The position numbers were made by a program, and so were the translations under genes. A DNA stretch of 64,000 nucleotides. Origin: Rhipicephalus microplus. Taxonomy: Eukaryota > Arthropoda > Arachnida > Ixodida > Ixodidae. The notes beneath the pieces were generated by a model that saw only the letters and a program-made list of their open reading frames with translations, was not told the DNA's origin and did no database searches. This document shows, in pieces, positions 42,956 to 53,879 of this stretch (position 1 is its first letter; every line of letters starts with the position of its first letter). The DNA lies in contig NC_134704.1 of assembly GCF_043290135.1 (NCBI RefSeq), positions 11,401,001 through 11,465,000 on the forward strand, read 5' to 3'.

Positions 42956-45412
42956 TATGCACTCTTGGATCGATTGAATTCTTTGGCTGGAGGTCCTGGG
43001 CCCAACAATCCCCTGTTATTACATCACAGCCATAGTTTCAAACTCTGCAAATCGCTTGCATTTGATGTAAAGTTGAAAGCTAGAATGACTCGACTGAATG
43101 ACAACGGAGGAAAGTTATTCGCTGGCATGCAGACGCTCGCATATCAAGCCGCTTGCTACGTCACAGCTCGCGAGTGCGTCACTGTTGCTCGCATCTCTGG
43201 CCCTTCGCGGATATATGAAAAAGTATTCAGGTATGTATTTTAACTGTTAGATCGGAATGGCTAAAATTTCACCAGCTTATTTGTGAACGTACAAAAATTA
43301 ATCATTGTAACAAAGATTACGACCGAAAATGAGATAATTTAACCCCTAAATATTTATACTGAATAATGAAGTCATCAGTGTATGTGAACCAGCAGGAATA
43401 GCTTGGGTACAAATTTTCTTCGTAAGATCTCATTAGGTCGTTGTGAATTAGCACCACTTTTCTTCTTATGCTAGCAAGTCCCAGCACCAATTGAAGGCAC
43501 GGGCATTTCATTTTCTTCTTTTACCTACCTACTATGAACCTTATTAAATAGGAAGGTGACGATTTCATTTCGGCAAGGCTCTGATCTTCTGCGTTTTACC
43601 GCTACAGTGCTTGGAAATAAACACGGCGGCCTGTACTTGGCATAGCAATTTGCCGGGAACCACTCATGCAAGCGCTCACGTAAGCGTAGCTCTCTCTATT
43701 TTCTTGGGACAAGTACTTCACGAGCTTCTTTCTTGCCAGGGCGGGAGGCATTAACTCGAGTATTTGGAGAAACTCGAAAACCTTTTGTGCGTAACGACCT
43801 TCGCTCAGAACAAAGCGAAGCTGAGGGAGTGGTCCGCAAAAACAAATAAAAAAGAACAAAAAAGAAAGACGATGAGCACATAGGAAAGAGTGCTCCTTTC
43901 TGGTGGTGAAGATTAAAGTGGACTTCCTTCGTTTGGCCGGACTCGTTTTGAAGCTTTGTTTGCACCTTGTTTCTCCTGGTGCACAGTAGTACGAAGGCCG
44001 CCCAGAAAGAAAGCGATGAAACATGAATTGAGGGCCTCAAGATAAACTGCAATTGTTATAATGTAAAAGTTCCGTCCACAGCGACTATATAGAGGATGCT
44101 TCCATGGCAAGACAGTCGACGCATCGTTTTCAAAATCACATCATGTTCTGGCAGTTATCCACTGTGTGTACCCCTGCGCCTAATGGATGCCGTGCTTATT
44201 GAAAAAAAGAATGTAATAATGGGGCTAGATAGTGTTCGAGGCTCTGTTTGACCCGAGAATTCAGATAGAAATTCATACGAATATGCTTCAATTTCGATAC
44301 ATAATCATCACTGTATTCTTCAGGCCGACACTCAATAATGTTTTTGATTTGTGTAGTTATTCTTACCACAACATTTGTTTAAGCACATTCCTTTGTCCAC
44401 CACCGGATTTGTCATCCTACAGTCATGAGCAGTTGCGCAGGCAGTAAACATGTCGTTATTCTGCCTGAAAAAAAAATCCCGCTGCCTGACTTTTCAGCCT
44501 GATTCTATATGTACAAGTTACGATAACTGATGCTTATAAGTTGCACGCATTTTCGCTGTTGCAGTTAAGATAACACTCTATTTGATCACCTCACTACCGT
44601 TATGCGTAGGACAATAATTTCTGTTGTCTGACCCACGTTGTGATGTTTTCTCGTATCCTGTACGGTCAGTTTTCCTCTGTCCAAACAATTCAATACATGC
44701 GTTGTTACCACTGTTACCAATAAGTCGTGTTTTAGCCATTTTGTTTACAATGAAGGCCACCTTGTTTGCAGAAACACGTCCTAAGAGCAACGATGTATAA
44801 TGCCTCTTAAGGAAAACAACGGCCACCATTAATGTGCATAGCCGTAAAGTCGGCAATAACGCTGAATCTTCTGTCTGTGGTCGTAAATGGATCAGAGCCA
44901 CTCCGCCGGCCATGGTTATATACGGGCCCACTGTGGCCCCACGTGGTAGCTGCATGCAACCAACTTCTGTGGCTAGCTTACTAACAGGCTGTATAAGCCT
45001 CCGTGAGCGGATTGGAGTAGAAAACTTCCCTCTCGCTAAACCAAAGTCGAAAAACTGCGCTAATGCGCGATCCAGGAGAGAATAAGGGCAGCCGCCAGGA
45101 TTCTAATCTGCTTGTTCGCAGTCGAGCATGCAGGGTTTACGGTACGAATGTTCTCACCGCAGCCGCAGAAATGGCGTTTCGTTGCGTTTTACGTTTCTGC
45201 ATGGCTCGCATATTTCTCCTGCTTCGAAAAGTGCATTTCGTTGTTCGCGCTCGTGATCGTTAGCTTTACGCATACACCCGGGGAGCTCGTAGTTCAGCCG
45301 AGAGCTTTATCATGTCGCCTCTTACGCCCACTTTCTTCTTTTTTTTTTCTCGCTAAACTTGTGTGCTTGAGCAAAAGGGTATGGTGTTGCAAATAGCACG
45401 TCAAAAAAAATC
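42956..45412. other. No recognisable gene
   Basis: Short frames only (140 residues or fewer, e.g. 43602-44024 on the minus strand), without domains. 43690-43990 shows purine-rich runs. Function not visible. Confidence 0.4.
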
Positions 45413-45569
45413 GCAGTATATCCACGGAGCGAATGATGATGAGAGGAGCGAGGCGTCCACCCATCCGTCTGTCAGTTTGTCTGCTCCTATCACACTAGAG
45501 CATCGGACGGACGGATGGATGGATGAACAATTCAACCCAATCATCATCACTCACTCCGTGGATATGCTG
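45413..45569. repeat. Fold-back repeat enclosing a tetranucleotide stretch
   Basis: Arms 45413-45443 and 45539-45569 are complementary at about 26 of 30 positions (TATCCACGGAG ... CTCCGTGGATATG). The interior has CCATCCGTCTGTC and, farther on, GGACGGACGGATGG, also roughly complementary, so the whole 157 bp could fold back. Confidence 0.75.
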
Positions 45570-46190
45570 TGAATTTCTAATAACAGTTGCATCTCTCCGA
45601 TTTAATCGTCAACTACACAAAAACCACTAATGTCATCTAGTGATAATATATTTCAAGGAAATATACAAAAGAATTTCCTAGGAGAAATTAATAAACTAGA
45701 GGTGGCTACATACATACTACGCACAAACGGAGGAAGAAACGACCCACACCCTAAGGGGCATTACCCCTAATGCCATAGGTAAACTTGACAACAAGTTCAT
45801 GAAAGTTACTTCAACTATTCTGTCTCTTGCCATCGGAGGGCTGGATTACTCTAATTACCATGCTTTAATTTAGTGCAGGAGGAACAACTTTTCCCTATTT
45901 GTAAGGATTTAGTTTGCACCTGCAAGAGGTTTCTATTCTACATGGTTTTATTACGGCAACTAACTACTGGATATTGCAAAGTGAAGCTCACTGAGTGGTT
46001 TTCTTGCAGCTACACGTTCTCTTTCTCAAAAGTTTAAACTGCAAAGATATTTAATTATTCTGGCGATGAAAAGTGGCACTGGGCTCGGGTTCCTGATCGG
46101 TTTGGCCGAAAAAAAGAAGAATTATGGCAGAAAATAGAACCGTCTTACTGAACAATCACCCTCAGAGGGTATCTGCCACAGTTGACAGGC
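45570..46190. other. No recognisable gene
   Basis: AT-rich with no frame worth noting. Confidence 0.4.
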
Positions 46191-46247
46191 AACAAACAAA
46201 ACAAACAAACAAACAAACAATTAACAAGCAAACAAACAAACAAACAG
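46191..46247 (+). repeat. (ACAA)n microsatellite
   Basis: ACAA units in two blocks separated by TTAACAAG. Confidence 0.9.
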
Positions 46248-47034
46248 GCGTTGTGTCTGTCTCTTTTCGACAATGCTGCAGTCGTCGAAACGATGCCTTA
46301 AAGTGGACACCTCCTGTGCTCGCGCGTCCTCAACTTTTCGAAACAGCCATACAAGGGAAGTGTCCACGCTTAATTCCTCGGCCGTGGAACCCGTCTACCA
46401 GCCACCGTACCGAGCACAGTTCAGGGATGGCGTGTACGCCTCCTCATCCCATCATAACTTTCTGGTGCTGCGAACACCGCCCGGGGACGGCGTCCACTCA
46501 AACCTCCTTGATGCAGTCCTCCTGGGTAGTTCAAATTTCCTTCATCGACACCGTGACACGATTTCAAGCCAAGGAACTGCACGGGTTGTTCCCGTCTGGG
46601 GAACGTGGCTAACGCTCCAATCAGCGTGGATCCAATGAGCTGGACTCTGTCATCTCATCAGACTCCAACGGACGCTGTACACGCTTCCTTGGCTGTGGAT
46701 TCTACCGTCATTTAGTAATGGTACATGTTCTCGATATATTTAACATCAATTTATAACAAGCTTATGAAAATATTGTACATTGATCATTCACAAGTTGACG
46801 AGAATGTGGCACCAGTAGCCGCCGATGAGCAGGACTGTGTAGTTTGGTCACTTCCGTCTGCCGATAAGGCAGCTTGGGTAGTGCTCCCAGTTGCTCGTGC
46901 TTGAACGTTGCATCGTTCTGGCTCGTTAGTTGTGGGACACTACTTGACATGAATGTCCCGCAGGCACTCATTGATGAGCAAGACTGGCCATTGTGGCCAC
47001 TTCTCTCTGCAAGAACGGCGCTCGACTGTAGTCG
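46248..47034. other. Open frames without recognisable product
   Basis: Two overlapping plus-strand frames (46124-46612 and 46273-46638) cover this stretch. The first begins in the ACAA repeat. Neither shows a domain. Confidence 0.35.
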
Positions 47035-47694
47035 AGACACGTTTTTCACAATGTCTCACAGATGGCACACAGAAACACACACACACACACGCACGCGTGT
47101 GAATGGTACATACAGGTTTTTGATCTAAAGCAAGAGTCGCAATGCCTCCAAGATAAACGCCGCGCGCTTGCCATCTCAGGCCATAAAGAGTCTCACGATG
47201 CCTCGCAGATGGCAGCACATTATCTAGCGTTTGCTGTTTGTTTGATCAACGTTTCTGGAAAGGCATAATATGTTTTCCACTATATAGACGGACATAGTTG
47301 TGTGTATTTAGCGATGATAGCTGCACCATCCCGGCCTTTTTTGACGTAATTTGATGGCCTCCAAAATGCGCCTACAAATCACCGAATGAGCCCCTTTTTG
47401 TCGAGACACCTGTGGAACAAAATGCGTTAAGGAGACTCCTTTCACTACATGACACTTATCTAGTGTATTTTTCTGAGGCAGCTGTAAGTAACATCGTGGC
47501 ATTGTGACAGGACACCTGCTTGCCACGCGAATGGCCCGAGTTCGATCCTCAATGAGACCGAAAGTTTTAATCTTTATTTTATTTGCTTCTTTCTCGATTT
47601 TTCGCTCACGGACAATTTTTGGCTCACAACAAACGGTGCCGATGCCGACGCCAGAATCTCTGCAACGCGAGCTCTCTAATGCTGTTGCGTTAAA
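47035..47694 (+). repeat. Dispersed repeat family B, uninterrupted copy
   Basis: Matches 3700-3962 plus 4706-5182. It contains a (CA)n tract, GATGGCAGCACATTATCTAGCG, TTTGATCAACG (the empty site for the LINE insertion at 3963-4705), a tRNA-like GGCCCGAGTTCGATCC and an end close to GCTGTTGCGTTAAAATG. Confidence 0.85.
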
Positions 47695-48390
47695 ATGGGG
47701 GAACCTTAAGCTTCACCTTTGAGAGCCGAACGCGATAGCTATATTCGGACCCTGTAGTACGCATACTTTGTTAGAGATGGCTTGTGTCAGTAAATCTTTT
47801 GTGTAATGGGTAGCACGCTTTAAATCCCCATAAAAGGCGCGGACGAAATCATTTTGAAATCGTCATGCGCCCCCTACGTTGACTTAAGGGCAAAGGCGCA
47901 GTGCTATGTGCGAAATTTGTAGTGGGTGGCCAGCTTTAAGCCATGAATGCATGACAATCGCATCTTCTGGCACCCGCTGGCAGACGGATTATTACTGCAA
48001 TGTTTAATGCTGTGTAATGAAGCATGTATTATGAAGCAGTATGTATACAGCACGAGTGGGTATGTAAAGCATCAAAGTCACTTTCACTGCATTTCCAAGC
48101 AGAGGAAGTTGTTTTCACTGTATTCACAAGCAGATGTAAGGCCGTGTGGTAGAACACCGGCTTGCCAAGCAAACGACCCGGGCTCGGTCCCCACTTGGAT
48201 TCAAATGACCCGGGTTCAGTGCCCACACTAACCAAGTTCTTTTTATTATTTATTTTATTTGCAGCGTTCAAGATTGTTCTGTCACGAGTAAGATGATGAT
48301 TTTTCGCTCACACCTAACAACGCCGAAGCCGACGTTGGAATTTTCTCGAAACGAGCTCTTTAACACTATTTCGTTAAAATGACTGGTGGT
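47695..48390 (+). repeat. Dispersed repeat family A, full copy
   Basis: From GGGGGAACCTTAAGCTTCACC and AACGCGATAGC at the left, through GCGCCCCCTACG, GCATTTCCAAGCAGAGG and the tRNA-like GTGTGGTAGAACACCGGC...GGGCTCGGTCCCC, to TTTATTTTATTTGCAGCG, CGCTCACACCTAACAACGCC and CTCTTTAACACTATTTCGTT. About 690 bp. No coding capacity. Confidence 0.88.
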
Positions 48391-48660
48391 ACTCGGGTGC
48401 GTGATCAGCTTGGGCGCAAATTAGGAGGGCGACCACTGAATATAGAACAACCGGCCTACTTAACAGGCGTTGTGTCTTTCTTCTCGACGTTAGGTTAATA
48501 TTTATTTAATAAAAGAAAGCGCAGCCTGTACTAGTGAAGAAAAGCTAGAATCAACAGCGAATATGGTGCTCCACCTAGCCTTTTTTTAAGTCTTCATTAA
48601 AGGTGTCAAGCTTTTGCTAGTAATTTTGCTGATACTAAGTACGGTTAGGCTTGGATATGT
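48391..48660. other. No recognisable gene
   Basis: Short spacer before the ATGT array. Confidence 0.4.
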
Positions 48661-48997
48661 CAGTATGTATGTATGTATGTATGTATGTATGTATGTATGT
48701 ATGTATGTATGTATGTATGTATGTATGTATGTATGTATGTATGTATGTATGTATGTATGTATGTATGTATGTATGTATGTATGTATGTATGTATGTATGT
48801 ATGTATGTATGCATGCATGCATGCATGCATGTATGTATGTATGTATGTATGTATGTATGTATAAATGTATGTATGTATGTATGTATGTATGTATGTATGT
48901 ATGTATGTATGTATGTATGTATGTATGTATGTATGTATGTATGTATGTATGTATGTATGTATGTATGTATGTATGTATGTATGTATGTATGTATGTA
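48661..48997 (+). repeat. Long (ATGT)n array
   Basis: About 335 bp of ATGT with a short GCATGCATGC interruption near 48811-48830 and one ATAA at 48860. All frames stay open through it (CMYV and HTYI repeats), so none of those frames is a gene. Confidence 0.98.
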
Positions 48998-49004
48998 GCC
49001 ACCG

Positions 49005-49040
49005 GTGGCACATACCCGCTCTAGAGCGGGTAGGTGCCAC
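49005..49040. repeat. 36-bp palindrome beside the ATGT array
   Basis: GTGGCACATACCCGCTCT is followed immediately by its near-perfect reverse complement (one mismatch). It would form a long stem with no loop. It does not look like a transcription terminator in a eukaryote. Confidence 0.85.
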
Positions 49041-49083
49041 AAGGGTTGCGAGATGGGAGGTGGCAGGACTTGGAGTGTTCACT

Positions 49084-49300
49084 AGATGGACGCACAGACG
49101 GACGGACAGACAGACTAGCAGATGGATGGACGGACGCGTGGGCGTACGGACGGATTGACGCACAAACGTATGGACAGATGGATGGGCGTACTCACGGACA
49201 GACAGGCGGACGCATGGATTGACGCATGGATTGACGCACGGATGGTCACGCGGACGGACGGAAGCAAGAACGAACGGACGGAAGCATGGACGGGCTGACG
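49084..49300 (+). repeat. Degenerate GGAC/GGAT tetranucleotide repeat
   Basis: Many interrupted GGAC, GGAT and CAGA units. It ends near ATCATCATTCACTCCGTGG, the same motif as in the fold-back at 45413. Confidence 0.85.
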
Positions 49301-49329
49301 GGCGCTTTACCCCACTCATCATCATTCAC

Positions 49330-49625
49330 TCCGTGGAGGAGGAGGAATGAACTTTATTATAAAAAAAAAAGCAGGTTTAGGTGGCCGGGCCTAAGCCTCC
49401 CATGAGGGGACGTCAAGGGCTTACCTCGACGCTGCCTCACGGGCGTGCTGGGTCACCCAGGTTTGGTCGTAAATAGCGGAACTCCGTAGACCCTCATGGA
49501 GCTTCGACGAAAGGGTCGTGGCATTAGTGTGTCTGTATTGTGCCGGGAAATCCTACAGCATGTGCGGAAGCGTAGCCGGGTTTCGGTTTTGGTCGGTTCC
49601 GCACACTACGCATGTGTCACTTGGT
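49330..49625 (-). pseudogene. LINE 3' end fragment, minus strand
   Basis: On the minus strand it reads CACATGCGTAGTGTGCGG, CAATACAGACACACTAATGCC, CATGAGGGTCTACGGAGTTCC and ends CCCATGGGAGG-like sequence, A/T run, AATAAAGTTCATTCCTCC. The polyadenylation-like end and the string HNTDTLMPRPFRRSSMRVYG suggest a LINE C-terminus and tail. No domain is left to classify it. Confidence 0.55.
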
Positions 49626-49627
49626 TT

Positions 49628-50345
49628 TTGCGGGAGAATGTTACGTGATTAACAGTTACGTGATGTGATGTTAGACACGTGACTATAGCTGTTACTGGGC
49701 TCCTGGTGTTAATGTGTCATTGGGCCAGTTTGTTGATTGATTATTATGTGAGCTTTAACATCCCAAAACCACCGTATGAATACGAGAGATACCGTAGTGG
49801 AGGGCTTTGAAAATTTCGACCACCTGGGGTTCTTTACCTTGCACCCAAATCGTAGCACACGGGTCTTCATCGAAACTGCAGCCGCCACAGACGAGATTGG
49901 ATCCCGTGACCTGCGGGTCAGCCGCCGAGTAACATTAGCCACTAGATTACTACGGCGGGGCGGGACCAGTTTTTATCTGATTTCAACCTCTTGTTTAGCT
50001 GATACGAATGTTACGCAATTTTTAGCACGTGACTAGTTACGTGTATTAGTCACGTCATTATATGTTACGTGATGTTAGTGACATGACTAGCAGTTACGAG
50101 GTCCTGGCACGAGCATGTTACATGATTAGACATTGCGTGGGTTTGGCGAGAAAATGTCGCGTGTGTGCCTCTAGCTTGCTGAATAGTTGCACGGTTTATG
50201 ACCGCATTGTGTCACGTGACGGACTGTTACGTAATATTACGTGATCTTAGTTACTTGACTTGTTTTAGCATTATGTTATCTCATTTTAGTGACTATTTGT
50301 TGCGTGTTTTTGGCGGAAAGATGTTGCGGGACTAGGTTTGCATGA
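49628..50345. repeat. Degenerate CACGTGA/TTACGTGA-rich minisatellite, split by a SINE
   Basis: TTACGTGA, CACGTGAC and TTAGTGACATGACT variants recur, along with GGGCTCCTGG/GAGGTCCTGGC blocks, at roughly 100-150-bp spacing on both sides of the SINE at 49727-49962. Units are strongly diverged. Confidence 0.65.
49727..49962 (-). mobile_element. Ruka-like SINE, near full length, minus strand
   Basis: Inverse of the consensus order: TCCCAAAACCACC, CGTAGTGGAGGGC, ATTTCGACCACCTGGGG, then head TCCCGTGACCTGCGGGTC and CTACGGCGGGGCGGG. Confidence 0.9.
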
Positions 50346-50640
50346 TATCTTGTCACATGGGTTGCTCTTACGTGGGTGTTCCAACTTGATAAAAACAGGT
50401 TTTCTAATCAAACAACTGTGAAATTTTGATAAGGTGCTACAAAATTTAAATGCATGCCCTAAGCAAACAACAGTTCTACAACGCCTGAGTTTCTCAATAA
50501 AATGAAAAGCGTGGCTTCGTGTATGCAAAAGGCCACGAAAGCACTGATGTGCTACCTGAATGTGACCACATGTACGATATCATGCTGTGTTCATTCCTTT
50601 TTATTGCTCTTGATCTTATAGACTATTTCTTTTATTATTA
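50346..50640. other. No recognisable gene
   Basis: AT-rich spacer with an 80-residue minus-strand frame and no domain. Confidence 0.4.
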
Positions 50641-50657
50641 ACACAATAGCGTTAAAG

Positions 50658-50743
50658 GTGGTCTAAATTTCCGGAGCCCTCCACTACGGCGTCTCTCATA
50701 ATCATATAGTGGTTTTGGGACGTTAAACCCCACATATCAATCA
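50658..50743 (+). mobile_element. Ruka-like SINE, 3' 86 bp only, with target-site duplication
   Basis: GTGGTCTAAATTTCCGGAGC to CCCCACATATCAATC. It is flanked by ACAATAGCGTTAAAG at 50643-50657 and 50744-50758 (15 bp). The duplicated site is the terminus of a family A repeat. Confidence 0.93.
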
Positions 50744-51370
50744 ACAATAGCGTTAAAGAGCTCGTTTAGCAGAAAGTTGGGCGCCGGCGTCAGTGTCGGC
50801 GTGGTTGGTTTTGAACGAGAAATCATCATCTTTTGCGCGACCAAAAAATCGAGAACGATGCAAATAAAATAAATAAATGATAAAAAATCCTGGAGCAGAG
50901 GGACCAAAGTAGGGTTGTTTGGCTCCAATTAGGGATCGAACCCGGTACGTTTGCGTGGTAAGCGGATGTTCTACCACAGACCACACATCTGCTTGTGGAA
51001 ACAGTTAAAAGAAATTCCTCTGCTTGCAAATGCATTGAAAGTTGGTTTATTGCCTCACAAACGCACGTTTCCTGTATGCATGCTTCACAATGCAACATGA
51101 AATATTGCAGTAACAATGCGTGGTTCAAGCGTCCATTGCCAATGAGCGTCAGAATATGTGATGATCATAATGGCTCTACGGTTGAAAGCCGGCACCGTAC
51201 TTCAAAAGGCACACACGCCACTGCGCCTATTCCCTTGAGGCCACATAATGGGTGGATAGGAAATTTGAAAGCGTGTCATGCACAAAGTGTTTGAAGTACG
51301 CACTAGGAAGAGGATGTCGCTCTCCCGTACGACACCTAAAGGCGAAGCTTTAGAGTCCTTTATTTTTTTA
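50744..51370 (-). repeat. Dispersed repeat family A, full copy, minus strand
   Basis: In inverse order: ATAGCGTTAAAGAGCTCG, GGCGTCAGTGTCGGCG, GGGATCGAACCCGGTACG with GGTAGAACATCCGC on the minus strand (tRNA-like), CTGCTTGCAAATGCATTG, and the far end CTAAAGGCGAAGCTTTAGAG. About 625 bp. Confidence 0.87.
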
Positions 51371-51559
51371 GCCCCCCCCCTCCCCCAAGTGCCGGCGAGC
51401 CAAGCTTGAGTAACTAACCTCTCTGCCTTTCGCCTTCGTATTTGTCTCTCACTTTGTCATTCGAAAGCAATCAAGGGACAATTCTATATGCTTGATGTAC
51501 AAATCTGTTTCAAGAACAGCGAATTTAGGTGGCTTCTCCGAATGCCGCCAATAGAAAAA

Positions 51560-51561
<2 letters not shown>

Positions 51562-51615
<54 letters not shown>
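51562..51615 (+). repeat. (TA)n microsatellite
   Basis: About twenty-seven TA units. Confidence 0.97.
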
Positions 51616-51617
<2 letters not shown>

Positions 51618-52751
51618 GTATGTCTGTAAACTATCGAGAGTGTGAAATCAATATTTTATGGCAGCTTTACCACTTTCATTGTAAAACCACCTGTCTATAC
51701 GAGAAACCGGTGAAACTCCAAGTATATTGCTTTTTTATTACAAATGCCACATAAACATGAATGAAATGTTTGTTTGCAGCAATTCCACCTTCGTTTGTGT
51801 CGAGCTTTATGGGGAAAAAAAACAAGAATACTTTTTAGGTTATAGAGCAGTGCCAACAGATCCTTTTTCTATACACAAATATATACAAAACGGGTGATTA
51901 AGAAGATGAGTGGTTTTATTAGACAGCATTTCAATGGTAACTGTGTCAATCTAATTGCGGGAGCTACTACTGCGAAAGCTTCAACATCGCTTACATCTAC
52001 TTGGCTATTATGCTCGTTTAAATAATGCCCTTTACCACAAATAGGAGAAAAAACGGAATAACGAGAAAAAGTTATGCTTGCGTAATATGAAGTGTGGGAA
52101 TGCTGTGCCTCAAGGAGGCTTATCGCCTTACCCGCGGCTGCACCCGCTTCAATATTTTTTTAGGAATACGTGACAGAAGTATTACGCAGTGAAGGACGGA
52201 GAGCACACGCTGGCCAAATTTTCTGCTTCGTGGCGGCGAAGAATATTTGATCATAATCATTTGCTGCATTGCTCGAAAAGGGGAGACATCCGCGACTTCC
52301 TCGTTTAAATATGCGGTGCAGATTCGTCTTCTGGTCATGCCTCTTGAGGTTTGCGCGGGACTCAGTGAACCGAGTAATTTGAAAGAACGGCTTTGGCAAG
52401 GCGACTCTCTGGGTAAGAAAAAAAAAGCCCCAAGTCAGCTTATTCTAACCTTGAACACAGAACAGTCACCATGGACTGCATAAATGTTTTTTCATTCAGT
52501 CGCCACAAAAAAGAGTGAATTTGCATTAATAAAAGCATATTTCCTTCTCCTTGTCTTGTCGCCCGACTAGAGGTCTCTGATTTTCAGCCAAAGGAACTGA
52601 TCTACTGCCCAATCAGTGGTGAAAAGACCGAACGGATTCATAACTTCATGTGGAGAATGGTTTAGAATATTAAACAAGTACCTGCGGTATACTTTAGCTT
52701 TATACTATTTACTTTACTAGTGCTCAGCTCCTAACCGGAAAATCGGGGGTT
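51616..52751. other. No recognisable gene
   Basis: AT-rich with short frames and no domain. Confidence 0.4.
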
Positions 52752-52925
52752 CCTTCGCGGCATCGGCGGTTGTATTTCCGTTGAGGCGAAATGCTAGAGG
52801 TACATGTACTGAGCTATATCAGCGCACGCTAAAGGACACGAGATGGTCGAAATTTCTAGAGCACTCCACGGCGGCGTCTCTCTCAAAATAGGGCAATGGG
52901 TGTGGTAAGTTAGTTATTCGATTAA
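52752..52925 (+). mobile_element. Ruka-like SINE, strongly diverged remnant
   Basis: GGCGGTTGTATTTCCGTTGAGG, GATGGTCGAAATTTCTAGAGC and CTCCACGGCGGCGTCTCTCTC keep the consensus order, with many changes. Confidence 0.75.
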
Positions 52926-53022
52926 ATGAGCAACCTCGATACCCCTTTTCCTCTTCTACGTTTGAAGTCAAGTTCTTCGTAAATGTCCTTCACCCGGAGA
53001 GCCATACGCATGAAATGCACAC

Positions 53023-53598
53023 TTGAAGCAGTCATTGGCTCTGCATTACGGTCTTGCATGCGCGTTTTCCACAGACTGTGCAGTCCCATCAAAAAGAACA
53101 TATCAGAAGCACTTCATCGAGACATGTTTGGAAAACGTGACCTATAGTATGGGAATAAATATCTCTAAACTGCTAAGGAAAAAGGCCTTACGCAAGAATA
53201 ATGCTGACGAAATGTCAATTATCGATAGTGGTTGTTGTGCTTTCTATTTATTTTTACAAACATTACGTGTGATATGGGCATTACTTAAAGTCAGTATCAA
53301 TTATATACTTCAGGACTGTCCACTGAGGCTGGTCTTCGCAGCAGTAGCCAGAGCGACCATCGAAAGCTCGAGCCCTACGTGTCAGCCTTCCGCTCCTGGT
53401 CTTAACCTTTATTGCATTTGCTATTATTACGCAACCCTAAACAGCTGTTTATACGAAACATATCCGATTGTTCAACACATGCCTGTGAGTAGAGGATTTG
53501 TACATATCTTGAGCGCGTCATTTTGTAACGTTTCGCTGAACAAGAAACAAAAAATACTACACAGTTACCTTCCCTTGGTATGCTTTGTAAAACATTGA
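53023..53598 (+). CDS. Hypothetical open reading frame, 191 residues, doubtful
   Basis: The longest frame outside known transposable elements and simple repeats that is not strongly biased in composition. It is cysteine-rich toward the C-terminus, with a hydrophobic stretch around residues 72-98 (CCAFYLFLQTL). I recognise no domain, see no Kozak support, promoter or splice partner, and the sequence lies between a SINE and a microsatellite. It could be chance; a length of 576 bases is not remarkable in 64 kb. Confidence 0.15.
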   Translation: MKQSLALHYGLACAFSTDCAVPSKRTYQKHFIETCLENVTYSMGINISKLLRKKALRKNNADEMSIIDSGCCAFYLFLQTLRVIWALLKVSINYILQDCPLRLVFAAVARATIESSSPTCQPSAPGLNLYCICYYYATLNSCLYETYPIVQHMPVSRGFVHILSASFCNVSLNKKQKILHSYLPLVCFVKH

Positions 53599-53630
53599 TT
53601 CCCATGGTGCATAAATTCTGCATCTGCTAA

Positions 53631-53698
<68 letters not shown>
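53631..53698 (+). repeat. (ATT)n microsatellite
   Basis: About 22 ATT units. They are in inverse orientation to the AAT array at 54467. Confidence 0.97.
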
Positions 53699-53879
53699 CA
53701 ATATTGCGTTTGATGTGTGCGTTACGTCTTGTTATTATTTAAATTAAGCGCCACAATATGCATTCTTCAACTTGAATACGCATCTGTGATCTAGAACGGC
53801 ATGGCTGAATCTGGCAGTGACGCCATTGTGCGAGTCCAGTAAAAGTTCATTAGCATTTACAATCATCGTTTCGCTAGAA

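Noticed and set aside
49005..49040. Rho-independent terminator
   Set aside because: A perfect stem but no following T run, and the genome is eukaryotic.
48586..49325. Several long open frames (115-221 residues) of CMYV or HTYI repeats
   Set aside because: They are translations of the ATGT array, which has no stop in any frame; they are not genes.
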